64,000 nucleotides of DNA, taken from NCBI GenBank assembly GCA_044507605.1, contig JBIQJI010000016.1, forward strand, positions 1 through 64,000, given 5' to 3'. The DNA is from Thermopolyspora sp044507605. Its GTDB lineage: Bacteria > Actinomycetota > Actinomycetes > Streptosporangiales > Streptosporangiaceae. The translations under genes and the position numbers were made by a program. How positions within the stretch are numbered: the stretch's first letter is position 1; every line of letters begins with the position of its first letter. The notes beneath the pieces are model-generated. The model saw only the letters and a program-made list of their open reading frames with translations. It ran no database searches and was not told where the DNA came from. Positions 54,355 to 63,354 of this stretch are shown piece by piece.

Positions 54355-56862
54355 TCAGGAAGCTCCGGCGGCCTGTTCCACCACCCTCGCCCACCGTTCG
54401 AGTAGCGCCTGGGCGGAGTCCACGTCGTCGCCCTCGGCCCACAGATGGGTGACCGCCTCGGCGGGGTCGGGCAGCACCAGCGCCCAGCTGCCGTCGTCGG
54501 CCACGACCCGTACGCCGTCGGTGGTGTCGAGCCGCTGCCCGTCGGCGGCCTCCACCACCGAGCGCATCACGGCGCCCTTGGCGGCCCACGGGGTGGGCAC
54601 CGTGCGCTTGAGCAGCTTGGCCTCCGGAATGCGGGCGTCGATCTGGCTGAGCGACAGCCGGGTGCGCGCCACCAGGCCGAGCATCCGCAGGAACACCGCG
54701 AGGCCGTCCAGGGTCGGCGCGAACTCCGGCACGATGAACCCGCCGCGGCCGTCGCCCGCGAAGATCAGATCGGGGTCGGAGGCCGCGGCCGAGGTGAGGG
54801 CGTCGAGCGTGGTGGGGGTCCAGCGCACCTGCACGCCGTGGAACCGGCAGACCTGCTCGGCGACCCGTGTCGTGGTGACCGGCAGCGCGACCGTGCCGCC
54901 CTGCCGCTCGGCGGCCACCAGGTCCAGCACCACCAGCAGCGCCCGCTCCTCGCTGATCAGCTGCCCCATCTCGTCGACCAGCGAGACCCGCTCCCCCACC
55001 GGGTCGAAGCGCACCCCGAACGCCGCGCGCGACGACCCCACCAGCTCGGCCAGCCGCTGCAGGTCGCGGCGCCGCTCGGCCAGCGTCTCGGTGGGCGAGA
55101 CGTCGTCGAGGCGGTTGTTGACGGTGAGCACGTCGACGCCGACCCGGCCGAGCAGGCTGGGCAGCACCAGCGACGAGGTGCCGCCGGCGCAGTCGACCAC
55201 GACCTTCATACCAGCGTCGCGCACCCCGGTCATGTCGACGCAGCGCAGCAGGGCGTTGACGTAGGTGGAGACGGTGCGCGGCGGGAACCGCAGCTCGCCG
55301 ATCTCGCCCGGGAACGCCCTGCGGTACTCCTGCCGGGAGAACACCCGCTCCAGCTTGCGCTGCGCGGCCTGCGACAGGTCGGCCCCGCCGGAGTCCATGA
55401 AGACGATGTCGACGCTCTGCGGGTCGCCCGGGGTGGTGCGCAGCGCGACCCCGCCGGCGACGTTCTCGGCGGCCGTGTGGAACCTGGTGAGCGGCAGCGG
55501 CGCGGCCTCCAGGTCCAGCACGTCGATCGCGCTGGCGGTGAGGGCGCTGATCACGGCCCGTTTGAACGCCCTGGCGGCCCTGGAGGTGTCGCGTGAGGTG
55601 ACGACGGCGTCGCCCTTGCGCAGGGTCGTGGCGTAGGCGCTGGCGAGCCGCACGCACAGCTCCGGGGTGATCTCGACGTTGACGAGCCCCGACACGCCCC
55701 GCTGGCCGAACAGGCTGCGCTGGCCGCGCGACTCCCAGATGACGCTGGTGTTGACGACCGCGCCGGCCTCGACGGTCTTGAACGGGTAGATCTTGACGCC
55801 GGAGGAGACGTACGCCTCGGCCTCGATGACGCACTCGTCGCCGACGATCGCGCTCTCCTCGACGCGGGCGCCGGTCATGACGTCGGTGTTCTTGCCGACG
55901 ACGCAGCCGCGCAGGTTCGCGCCGGGCCCGACGTACACGTTGTCGTGCACCACGGCGCGGTGCAGGAACGCGCCGCCCTTCACCACCACGTTGCTGCCGA
56001 GCACGGTGTACTCGCGGACCTCCGCGCCGGCCTCCACCTTCGCGTAGTCGCCGATGTACAGCGGGCCCTTCAGCACCGCCTCGGGGTCGATCGAGGCGCC
56101 CTCGGCGGCCCACACGCCGGGCGACAGCTCGAACGCGCCCAGATCGAGGCGCACCCTGCCCGACAGGGCGTCGGCCTGGGCCTTCAGGTAGCTTTCGTGG
56201 GTGCCGACGTCCTCCCAGTAGCCGTCGGCGACGTAGCCGTACAGCGGCGCGCCGCGCTCCAGCAGGCGGGGGAACACGTCGGCCGACCAGTCGACCGGCC
56301 GGTCGGTGGCCACCTCGTCCAGGACGCTCGGCTCCATGACGTAGATGCCGGTGTTGACGGTGTCGGAGAAGACCTGGCCCCAGGTGGGCTTCTCCAGGAA
56401 ACGCTGCACCCGGCCCTGCTCGTCGACGATGATGATGCCGAACTCCAGGGGGTTCGGCACCCGCTTGAGGCCGATGGTGACCAGCGCGCCGTTCTCGCGG
56501 TGGAACCGGATCATGTCGGTGAGGTCGATGTCGGTGAGCGCGTCACCCGAGATCACCAGGAACCGGTCGTCGCGCAGCTTGTCGGCGGCGTTCTTGACGC
56601 TGCCGGCGGTGCCGAGCGGCACCTCCTCGGTGGCGTAGTGCAGTCTCATGCCGAGCTCGCCGCCGTCGCCGAAGTAGTTGCGGATCAGCGCCGCGAGGAA
56701 CTGCACGGTGACGACCGTCTCGGTGAAACCGTGGCGTTTCAGCAACCGCAGGACATGCTCCATGATCGGACGATTGATCACGGGGAGAAGCGGCTTGGGC
56801 TGGTTGGCGGTCATCGGCCGCAGCCGTGTCCCCTCACCACCCGCCATCACGACTGCCTTCAC
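54355..56862 (-). CDS. Nucleotidyltransferase fused to a degenerate phosphohexomutase domain
   Basis: A 835-residue protein. Residues 1-230 are a sugar-1-phosphate nucleotidyltransferase (MAGGEGTRLRPMT, GDALTDID, FLEKPTWG). Residues about 245-380 form a left-handed beta-helix. Residues about 385-835 match phosphomannomutase/phosphoglucomutase. The N-terminal enzyme makes an NDP-sugar, probably GDP-mannose. In the mutase half the phosphoserine loop ASHNP is replaced by RTTPGDP (about 475) and the DxDxDR metal loop by RFDPVGERV, so mutase activity is doubtful. GTG 56862 follows GGAGGG. The next gene upstream is a CDP-alcohol phosphatidyltransferase. Confidence 0.9.
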   Translation of the reverse strand: MKAVVMAGGEGTRLRPMTANQPKPLLPVINRPIMEHVLRLLKRHGFTETVVTVQFLAALIRNYFGDGGELGMRLHYATEEVPLGTAGSVKNAADKLRDDRFLVISGDALTDIDLTDMIRFHRENGALVTIGLKRVPNPLEFGIIIVDEQGRVQRFLEKPTWGQVFSDTVNTGIYVMEPSVLDEVATDRPVDWSADVFPRLLERGAPLYGYVADGYWEDVGTHESYLKAQADALSGRVRLDLGAFELSPGVWAAEGASIDPEAVLKGPLYIGDYAKVEAGAEVREYTVLGSNVVVKGGAFLHRAVVHDNVYVGPGANLRGCVVGKNTDVMTGARVEESAIVGDECVIEAEAYVSSGVKIYPFKTVEAGAVVNTSVIWESRGQRSLFGQRGVSGLVNVEITPELCVRLASAYATTLRKGDAVVTSRDTSRAARAFKRAVISALTASAIDVLDLEAAPLPLTRFHTAAENVAGGVALRTTPGDPQSVDIVFMDSGGADLSQAAQRKLERVFSRQEYRRAFPGEIGELRFPPRTVSTYVNALLRCVDMTGVRDAGMKVVVDCAGGTSSLVLPSLLGRVGVDVLTVNNRLDDVSPTETLAERRRDLQRLAELVGSSRAAFGVRFDPVGERVSLVDEMGQLISEERALLVVLDLVAAERQGGTVALPVTTTRVAEQVCRFHGVQVRWTPTTLDALTSAAASDPDLIFAGDGRGGFIVPEFAPTLDGLAVFLRMLGLVARTRLSLSQIDARIPEAKLLKRTVPTPWAAKGAVMRSVVEAADGQRLDTTDGVRVVADDGSWALVLPDPAEAVTHLWAEGDDVDSAQALLERWARVVEQAAGAS

Positions 56863-56882
56863 GGATCACCCTCCGGTGCTCT

Positions 56883-57485
56883 TCACCTCACCACGTCCCT
56901 GACCTTGCCGCGCGACGCGCCCGCAGTGACGAGCCTGCGCGCCTGCGCCACGTACAACACCCCGGCCCACCAGTACAGACCTGTTCCCCAAAGGGCGAAG
57001 GCCCAGCCGAGCGCCCGCGCCGGCTCGGCGTACCATCCGTCGTGCCCCGCCAGGAACAGCAGCGGGAAGGCGTACAGGAGACAGGCGGTGGCCGCCTTAC
57101 CGAGGAAGTGCACCGGCAGCGCGGGCCCATAGCCATATTTCCGCAAAATCGGGGGAATCCATAGTAGGAAGACGTCTCTGGCCACGACGGCGACGGCCAG
57201 CCACCACGGAATGATCTCGCGCAGGGTGAGGCCGACGAGGGTCGCCAGGATGTACAGCCGGTCGGCCAGCGGGTCGAGCAGCCGGCCGACCTTGCTCACC
57301 TGGTGCCAGGCACGGGCGAGACGACCGTCGAGCCAGTCGGAGACGCCGGCGAAGATGAGCACCAGCACCGCCCACAGGTCGGCCTCCGGGCCCAGCACGA
57401 GCCACAGGAACAGCGGCACGCCGAGCAGCCGCAGCAGGCTCAGCGCGTTGGGTATGGTCCACACCCTGTCTTCCGCCGCATCCAC
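56883..57485 (-). CDS. CDP-alcohol phosphatidyltransferase family protein
   Basis: A 200-residue membrane enzyme with about five helices. The family motif is complete: DWLDGRLARAWHQVSKVGRLLDPLAD (D-G-x2-A-R-x8-G-x3-D-x3-D). It transfers a phosphatidyl group from CDP-diacylglycerol to an alcohol such as glycerol phosphate or inositol phosphate; the acceptor cannot be read here. GTG 57485 is close after a TATAGG box (9 nt) and lacks a strong ribosome site. It precedes the nucleotidyltransferase by 20 bp, so they form one operon. Confidence 0.9.
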   Translation of the reverse strand: MDAAEDRVWTIPNALSLLRLLGVPLFLWLVLGPEADLWAVLVLIFAGVSDWLDGRLARAWHQVSKVGRLLDPLADRLYILATLVGLTLREIIPWWLAVAVVARDVFLLWIPPILRKYGYGPALPVHFLGKAATACLLYAFPLLFLAGHDGWYAEPARALGWAFALWGTGLYWWAGVLYVAQARRLVTAGASRGKVRDVVR

Positions 57486-57539
57486 AGCCCCGACCCTATA
57501 GCGTGGCTCCTCGTGACGCCCGCGCGGGCGGCCGGGTGA

Positions 57540-58226
57540 TCAGCCGGCGGCCTCCACCAGCGCCGTGAACAGCCGATGGTCGTCGCCCCGCTCCGGGTGC
57601 CACTGCACGCCCACGGCGAACCGATGGCCCTGCAACTCGATGCCCTCCACGATCTGGTCGTCGGCCCACGCCACGGCGAGCACGCCCGAGCCGAGCCGGT
57701 TCAGGGCCTGCTGATGGGCGACCGCGATCTCGGCGTAGTCTCCGATGGCCTTGCCGACGGCGCTCGACACGCTCACCTGGATGCGGTGCGGCTGGGCGGT
57801 GGTGCCGTGCCGGTCGTGCTTGACCACGTCGGGCAGCCACGGGATGAGCGTGCCGCCCTGGGCCACGTTCAGCACGTGCATACCGCGCGAGATGGCCAGG
57901 ATCGGCAGGCCGGCCTGGATCGCCGCGCGCGTGATGGCCAGCTCGAAGAAGTCGCGGTGCGGCTGCGGCTCGTCCACGCGGTCGTCGCGCTCGGCGCCGT
58001 ACGCCGACGGGTCGACCCCCACCCCGCCCGCCAGGATCAGCCCGTCAAGCCTGCTCAGGTAGTCGTCGATGCCGGCGACGCCGAGCGGCGGCAGGACCAA
58101 GGGAGCGCCACCGGCCTTCTCCACGGCGCGGGAGTAGGCGGGTGGTGACAGCACCGCCTCCCTGACCCAGGTACCCCAGCGGGCTGCTTCGAGGTAGGCG
58201 GTGATGCCGATCACTGGTCGGGGCAT
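57540..58226 (-). CDS. Class I glutamine amidotransferase-like protein (peptidase C26/PuuD type) with Ser in place of the nucleophilic Cys
   Basis: A 228-residue cytosolic protein of the gamma-glutamyl-GABA hydrolase family: VIGITAYLE, LDGLILAGGVGVDPSAYG, and the His-Glu pair in VQWHPE (H210, E212). The nucleophile elbow, normally ICRGMQ, reads I-S113-RGMH; the codon at 57888-57890 is TCG. The usual thiol mechanism is therefore not possible. It could be a serine variant, a ligand-binding pseudoenzyme or inactive. ATG 58226 follows GGAG. Confidence 0.88.
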   Translation of the reverse strand: MPRPVIGITAYLEAARWGTWVREAVLSPPAYSRAVEKAGGAPLVLPPLGVAGIDDYLSRLDGLILAGGVGVDPSAYGAERDDRVDEPQPHRDFFELAITRAAIQAGLPILAISRGMHVLNVAQGGTLIPWLPDVVKHDRHGTTAQPHRIQVSVSSAVGKAIGDYAEIAVAHQQALNRLGSGVLAVAWADDQIVEGIELQGHRFAVGVQWHPERGDDHRLFTALVEAAG

Positions 58227-58760
58227 GGAATCTCCAGAGGTTCACGTGGTACCGCCACCAGTTCGCATTCGTGGCAAAACACCTCTCTGGTGGCATGCCC
58301 ATCATGGCGCACAACGTTTGCCCAAGGGCACCTGTCCGCGCGTTTCGCCCGCCTCTGTTGCGCCACTCCGGGCCGCCGGTCCCCCGCGCGCCGCCGCGCG
58401 AGCGGCCCGCGATTCGCGTGCTCCGGCGGCCCCGTCCGAGGGCGGGACACCCGCCCGTCCGGGCGGTACCGGCCCGTCCGTAAACCCGCCGCGGAACGGA
58501 CCGAAAGGAAAAGTGAATCTTTTTCGGCAATCCCCGTAATCCCTTATCAAGCCGATAACCGATAATTGGCACACGACTACCCAGCGTGGGATCAGCCTCT
58601 ACATTGCACCGAATCGGTTGTCCGGCCGACCCGCCGATGAAAGAATTCAGCCGATCGGCTTCGCCGCCGGGAGCGGCGCAAGCGCATCACCGGCGGGCCG
58701 GGAGGCGAATACCGGAGAGCCGCGGTGATTTCCGATCAATAAAAGGATGTGATCCGATTC
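58227..58760. other. 534-bp gap upstream of the flavohaemoglobin gene
   Basis: No credible ORF. The part from about 58500 to 58570 is AT-rich with GCCGATAACCGATAATTGG (near 58550), a GATAA direct repeat suited to a promoter or regulator site. The remainder is G+C-rich and shows no repeat. Confidence 0.35.
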
Positions 58761-59876
58761 ATGTCATTGAATCCGCGCCTGGTGAAGCAGAGTCTCCGGC
58801 TCGTGGAACCGGTCGTGGACCAGGCCACGGCGTTCTTCTACCGGCGGCTGTTCGGCGGGAGCCCTCACCTGCGCGACATGTTCCCTCCCGCGCTCGACAT
58901 CCACCGCGATCGGCTGTTCCGGGCGCTCATCCGGGTCCTGCCGGCCCTCGACGGCCCGCACGCCCTCGCCGAGTACCTCGACCAGCTCGGCCGTGACCAC
59001 CGCAAGTACGGCGTCATCCCCGAGCACTACACGTCGATCGGCAACACGCTGCTCGCGACGATCCGGCGCTTCGCCGCACCCGTCTGGACGGCCGAGACCG
59101 AGGCGGCGTGGGTCGCCGCGTACACCGCGGCGGCCAACCGCATGATCGACGCGGCCGACGCCCAGCCGGACGTCTCGCCCGTGTGGTGGCCGGCCGAAGT
59201 CGTCGGCCACGAACTGCGCACCGCCGACATCGCGGTGCTGACCCTGCGCCCGTCCCCCCGCCTGGACTACCGGGCCGGCCAGTACATCAGCGTGCAGACC
59301 AGGCGCTGGCCCCGGGTGTGGCGCACCTACTCGATCGCCAACGCCCCCCGGCCCGACAACACGATCAGCCTGCATGTGCGGGCCCGCCCCGGCGGGTGGG
59401 TGTCCACGTCGCTGGTGACCCGCACCCGGGTCGGCGACACGCTGCTGCTCGGCCCGCCCATGGGCACCATGGCCCCGCCCCGGCACGGCCGCGAGATCCT
59501 CGCGGTCGCCGGCGGCACCGGCCTGGCCCCGCTCAAGGCCATCATCGAGGACGTCATCGGCACCGGCCACAGTCCCGGCGTCCACCTGCTCTACGGCGCC
59601 CGCAGCGCCGCCGACCTGTACGACCTGACGGACCTCACCCGCATGGCCCACGACCGCCCCTGGCTGCGCGTGCTGCCCATCGTGTCCGAGCAGCGCGGGT
59701 ACGGCGGCGTGCGGGGGCGGCTGCCCGACGTCGTCGAGGGCCTCGGCTACTGGGCCGGGCACGAGGTGTTCGTCTGCGGCCCCGACCCCATGGTCCACGA
59801 GACCATCCGCCGGCTGAAGCGGGCGGGCGTCCCGGTCGCCCAGATCCACCAGGACATCGTGCAGGGCGAACCCTGA
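58761..59876 (+). CDS. Flavohaemoglobin-type globin/reductase
   Basis: A 371-residue protein: globin domain (1-135) with the B10 Tyr in ATAFFYRRLF (Y27) and proximal H80 in GRDHRKYGVIPEHY, then a ferredoxin-reductase module with the FAD motif RTYSIANAP and NAD motifs GGTGLAPLKA and VFVCGPDPM. Family members turn NO and oxygen into nitrate. The distal E7 position appears to be His rather than Gln, as in some actinobacterial variants. ATG 58761 lies 13 nt from AAAAGGA; GTG 58749 is closer, so the start is uncertain. Confidence 0.88.
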   Translation: MSLNPRLVKQSLRLVEPVVDQATAFFYRRLFGGSPHLRDMFPPALDIHRDRLFRALIRVLPALDGPHALAEYLDQLGRDHRKYGVIPEHYTSIGNTLLATIRRFAAPVWTAETEAAWVAAYTAAANRMIDAADAQPDVSPVWWPAEVVGHELRTADIAVLTLRPSPRLDYRAGQYISVQTRRWPRVWRTYSIANAPRPDNTISLHVRARPGGWVSTSLVTRTRVGDTLLLGPPMGTMAPPRHGREILAVAGGTGLAPLKAIIEDVIGTGHSPGVHLLYGARSAADLYDLTDLTRMAHDRPWLRVLPIVSEQRGYGGVRGRLPDVVEGLGYWAGHEVFVCGPDPMVHETIRRLKRAGVPVAQIHQDIVQGEP

Positions 59877-60070
59877 GCCCGGCGATCACACGCGGCGGCA
59901 GGCGAGCCGGGGAGCCGTGCGGACTTCGGAAGATCACGCCGGGCGAACCCCGCTGACCTGGGGCTTCGTGGGCATTTCTCGCAGACCCCGGCGCTCCGCC
60001 CGGCAACGTGACACGATGAGGCCGATCGGCGCCGCAGGAGCGCCGGGTCCGGGGAGGAGTGGGCTGATCC

Positions 60071-60385
60071 ATGGCCAAGCCGGTCACCTTGGTCACGTTC
60101 GTCCTGCCCAGCGCCCTGCGGCACTGGGCCGACGGGCGGACGCAGGTCCGGGTGTTCGCCGTAGCCGACACCGAGGACGAGCCGCCGACCCTCGGCGCGG
60201 CCCTCGACACCCTGAGCAAAGTACGACCCGGGCTGGAGCGCCGGCTGCGCGACGAACTCGGCGGCATCCGCCCGCACATCACCATGTTCGTGTGCGGCGA
60301 GAACGCCCGGCGGCTCGGCGGGCTCGACTGCGCGCTGCCCCCGGCGGCCGAGATCTACGTGCTGCCCGCGCTGGCCCGCGTGTGA
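60071..60385 (+). CDS. MoaD/ThiS-like beta-grasp protein without C-terminal Gly-Gly
   Basis: A 104-residue protein with the ubiquitin-like pattern of MoaD: FVLPSALRHWADG, TLGAALDTLSKVRPGLERRL, ITMFVCGENARR and a C-terminal EIYVLPALARV. The adenylated Gly-Gly end needed for sulfur transfer is missing. It may be a binding or structural relative rather than a sulfur carrier. ATG 60071 follows GGAGGAG at 11 nt. It converges with thyX across 9 bp. Confidence 0.72.
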   Translation: MAKPVTLVTFVLPSALRHWADGRTQVRVFAVADTEDEPPTLGAALDTLSKVRPGLERRLRDELGGIRPHITMFVCGENARRLGGLDCALPPAAEIYVLPALARV

Positions 60386-60394
60386 GCCGACCGG

Positions 60395-61213
60395 TCAGAC
60401 CTTGCGCCAGCCCGGAATCCAGGCGCCGTTCTCGACGACATAGTCGCCGAACAGGGCAGGCGCCTCGGCCTTCATCAGCTCCCCGATGCGCTGGAACACC
60501 AGGCGGATCTCCTCCTCCGCGCCCTCGGCGGTGCGGGCCTCGATCGTGTGCCGCAGGGCGCGCACGTTGGCCGTCCAGACCAGGCCGGTGGCCACCCCCT
60601 CGGGCGCGAAGCGGCGCATGAACGACGTGCGGTGCTTCTTCTCCGCGAACGTCACCCCCTCCTCGTCGAGCCCGAAATGGCTCGCCATCCACTGCTGGAA
60701 CTCCTCCATCTGATCCAGCAGCGCGGTGGCCCGCTTCATCAGCTCGGCGTCCTCGCGGGCCCACTCGGGGAACCAGAACGGGATGTCGGTCAGCCGCACG
60801 TAACGCAGCGACTCCTGGGAGATGGCCACGCCGGGGCGATGCCGCACGAGCTCGTGGGTGAACACCCGGCTGGTGTTGTGCAGCACGAAGCTGAAACTGA
60901 TGTGCTCCAGCACCGAGCCGTGGGCGCTGGCCAGGATGTTGCGGAGGTACTTCTCCTGGTCGGTGCGGATCCTGGCGACGTTTGCGTTCAGACCGGGCTC
61001 GAACGAGCGGTAGCACAACCGCCCGGCGAACTCGGCGAGGTTCTGGGCATCGTAGGAGGCACCGCGCCGGGCATCGTCGAGATCGTCGAGATCGCCCCGG
61101 TCGATGCGCTCCAGCCAGCTCTCGCCGCCGATCTCCCGCAGGTAGCGGGCCAGCTCGTCGTAGTCGACCTGAGGACGCGCGACCAGAAAGACCTCGGGTT
61201 CGACGCTGCGCAT
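60395..61213 (-). CDS. thyX: FAD-dependent thymidylate synthase
   Basis: A 272-residue ThyX that makes dTMP from dUMP with FAD and methylene-tetrahydrofolate. The ThyX motif is present as RHRPGVAISQESLRY, with SAHGSVLEHISFSF upstream and the C-terminal NVRALRHTIEARTAEGAEEE. A short insert before residue 60 (LDDLDDARRG) is seen. ATG 61213 follows GGGAG at 6 nt. It is downstream of the amidohydrolase gene on the same strand, 35 bp apart. Confidence 0.95.
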   Translation of the reverse strand: MRSVEPEVFLVARPQVDYDELARYLREIGGESWLERIDRGDLDDLDDARRGASYDAQNLAEFAGRLCYRSFEPGLNANVARIRTDQEKYLRNILASAHGSVLEHISFSFVLHNTSRVFTHELVRHRPGVAISQESLRYVRLTDIPFWFPEWAREDAELMKRATALLDQMEEFQQWMASHFGLDEEGVTFAEKKHRTSFMRRFAPEGVATGLVWTANVRALRHTIEARTAEGAEEEIRLVFQRIGELMKAEAPALFGDYVVENGAWIPGWRKV

Positions 61214-61248
61214 GGTTCACTCCCAGAGCGGATGGAACGGGTGTCGCC

Positions 61249-62880
61249 CTAGCAAACCACATCGGGGGCCGGGCCGCCCTGCGCGGGCACGCGGTAGACG
61301 CGCCGCGCGTTACCGGCCCCGACCATGTGGGCGATCCGCGCGGCGTCGGCGGCGGCCCACTCGCCGTCGGCGATCCGTGCGGCGAGCACACGGGCCAGCG
61401 CCCGCCGGTGATACAGCGCCCCGAGATGGCACAGCTCGGCCGGACCGCGACGGCCGCTGCCGAACAGCACCTTGTGGAACGGCGCCGACTCCAGCAGCTC
61501 CGCGAGGACCGCCGGCGAACCGGCCGCGGTGTGGGCGAGCGCCGGCCCCACACCGACGTACACGTGCGGAAAGACCGCGGCGAGATACGCGGCCTCCCGG
61601 TGGAACGGGTAGCAGCGCAGCAGCAGCACCGGCACCCCGAGCGGCGCCACCGCGCGGATGAACCCCGTGAGCAGCGCCGGATCACAGCGGTGCGGGTCCA
61701 GGCCCGGGCCGCCGAGCCCGGTGGGGAACTGCAGGGGCAGGCCGCGCTCACGGGCCACCTCGACACCCGTCCACAGCAGGTGGCGCAGCAGCACCGGGTC
61801 GGTCAGCGGCTCCCCCGGAGCCGCGAGCCGCCGCCCCGCCGCCGCGATGACGGCCCCCCGGGCCGGCCGGCCGGGGTCGAAGCCGAGCCCGTGCCGGCAC
61901 CCGATGACCGACTTCAGCCCGGCCGCACCTGCGGCCCGGGCCGACAGCTCGGCGTGCAGCGCCCCAAGGTAACCGGCGGCGGACGGACCCCGCGCGGCCA
62001 CATCGTGCTCGACCTGCTCCAGCCGCACGATCTCGCCGACGGTCGCCCCGGCGGCGCGCGCCATCTCATCCGGCGCGAGCAGCATGCCCTGCCCAGCATC
62101 ACCCCCGCCCCGCCCGGCACCGTTCGCGGAGACACCGCTCATGGGGGCACCGCCCGTGGGAGTGAGGGCACCGCCCCTGGGGGCACCGCCGCCGGCCGCA
62201 CCGCCCGCGGGGGCACGGTTCCTGTCGGCACCGCTTCTGCCCGCACCATGGGTGTCGGGACCGCTGGACCGGGTGCCCGGCCGCCCGGTCCCGTGCCCCG
62301 CGACGTTCGCCCCGGGCGTGTCCGATCGGCCCACCGGCGCCGAGCCGGAGACCGCCCGCCCGACGCGAGCCAGGCCCGCCTCGGCCGCTGCGGCGGCCGA
62401 CAGCGGGGCGAGTCCCGTGACGCCCGCTTCTGCGCCCGCCGCTCCTGACCCGACCGCTCGTGAACCGTCTGCTCCTGAACCGGCCGCTCCCCGACCGGCC
62501 GCTCCCCGACCGGCCAGGTCGGTATCGGCCGAACCCGTGTCGACCAGGAAGGTGGCGATGCCGGCCCGCGACAGCAGCCTTCGGTTGACCTCGGCCGCGC
62601 CGAGCTCGGCCCGCCTGGCGAGGTAGATCGTCGGCGGCGCGTGCGGCTCCAGGTCGAGCACCGGCGCGCACCAGCGGCGGATCGCCGCTCCGGCCGGCGT
62701 ATCGAAATGCGTGGTGCCCGGCGGTGCGGGAGCGGCCGACTCGGTGATCAGCAACTCGAACGCCTGCCGCGTCACGTCATCGCGCCGCACCCCGTAGCAA
62801 TGGTGATCAAAGAGAGGGGCGAGCAGCGCCTCCTCGACAACGCCCGGCAGCGCCACCGGCAGTACGTCATCGCCCCGCAT
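61249..62880 (-). CDS. Amidohydrolase-family protein (FluG-like) with a long low-complexity insert
   Basis: A 543-residue protein. The amidohydrolase-related fold is recognisable on both sides of an insert: N-terminal LFDHHCYG, then AELGAAEVNRRLLSRAGIAT ending FLVDTG, and C-terminal LLAPDEMARAAG, GLKSVIGCRHGLGFDPGRPA, LPLQFPTGLGGPG and FHKVLFGSG. Residues about 118-268 are Gly/Ala/Ser/Arg low complexity, including RGAAGRGAAGSGADGSRAVG. In relatives these two parts are nearly adjacent. Family members are metal hydrolases found with glutamine synthetase. ATG 62880 follows GAGGTGA. Confidence 0.8.
   Translation of the reverse strand: MRGDDVLPVALPGVVEEALLAPLFDHHCYGVRRDDVTRQAFELLITESAAPAPPGTTHFDTPAGAAIRRWCAPVLDLEPHAPPTIYLARRAELGAAEVNRRLLSRAGIATFLVDTGSADTDLAGRGAAGRGAAGSGADGSRAVGSGAAGAEAGVTGLAPLSAAAAAEAGLARVGRAVSGSAPVGRSDTPGANVAGHGTGRPGTRSSGPDTHGAGRSGADRNRAPAGGAAGGGAPRGGALTPTGGAPMSGVSANGAGRGGGDAGQGMLLAPDEMARAAGATVGEIVRLEQVEHDVAARGPSAAGYLGALHAELSARAAGAAGLKSVIGCRHGLGFDPGRPARGAVIAAAGRRLAAPGEPLTDPVLLRHLLWTGVEVARERGLPLQFPTGLGGPGLDPHRCDPALLTGFIRAVAPLGVPVLLLRCYPFHREAAYLAAVFPHVYVGVGPALAHTAAGSPAVLAELLESAPFHKVLFGSGRRGPAELCHLGALYHRRALARVLAARIADGEWAAADAARIAHMVGAGNARRVYRVPAQGGPAPDVVC
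62075..62530. repeat. Low-complexity coding insert
   Basis: Simple-sequence DNA with recurring GGGGGCACCGCC-like and GACCGGCCGCTCC-like units, encoding the Gly/Ala/Ser-rich insert of the amidohydrolase. Confidence 0.65.
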
Positions 62881-63354
62881 CGCTCACCTCGCCGTCCTCC
62901 CCGCATCCGCCCCGGCCCCAGCACCGGCCGGCCCCCCACGGCTCACCCCGCCGTCCTCCCCGCATCCGCCCCGGCCCCGGCGCAGACCGGCCTCGGCATC
63001 GGCCACCCGGCACCTCCCCCACATCCGGCCGGTCCCCGGCACGGACCGGCCCCCACCGATCACCCCGGCACTTCCCCCGCATCCGGCCCGGGCCGACGGA
63101 GACCGGTGGCGTCGAGGGTGCGACGCGACCCCGCCCGGCGGCGGGTTCGGCTCCGATCGAGCTCTTCCGGTGGCCGCCCGGGCGGCACCGGAGGGGGGGG
63201 CGCCCACCGGCGGCACGGGGCGGCCGTCGATGCCGGGGCCGGGCCTCGGCGCGGGCGCGCTCCGGCACGGAGCCGATGCCGGTGTCGATGCCGGACTCTA
63301 CGCGGGTGCCGGTGGCGGGGGCCGTGGGTAGGCCGGGACTTTACCGAGTGCTGG
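62881..63354. other. 474-bp gap, repeat-rich
   Basis: Its left half is the degenerate tandem repeat. The right half is G+C-rich with GATGCCGG and GGTGCCGG repeats. I see no gene. Confidence 0.4.
62883..63110. repeat. About four degenerate 60-bp tandem repeats
   Basis: Units contain CTCACCCCGCCGTCCTCC, CCGCATCCGCCCCGG and GACCGGCC-like segments. The first two copies (62883 and 62941) are nearly identical over 35 bp; later copies decay. They are noncoding and just upstream of the amidohydrolase start. Confidence 0.6.
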
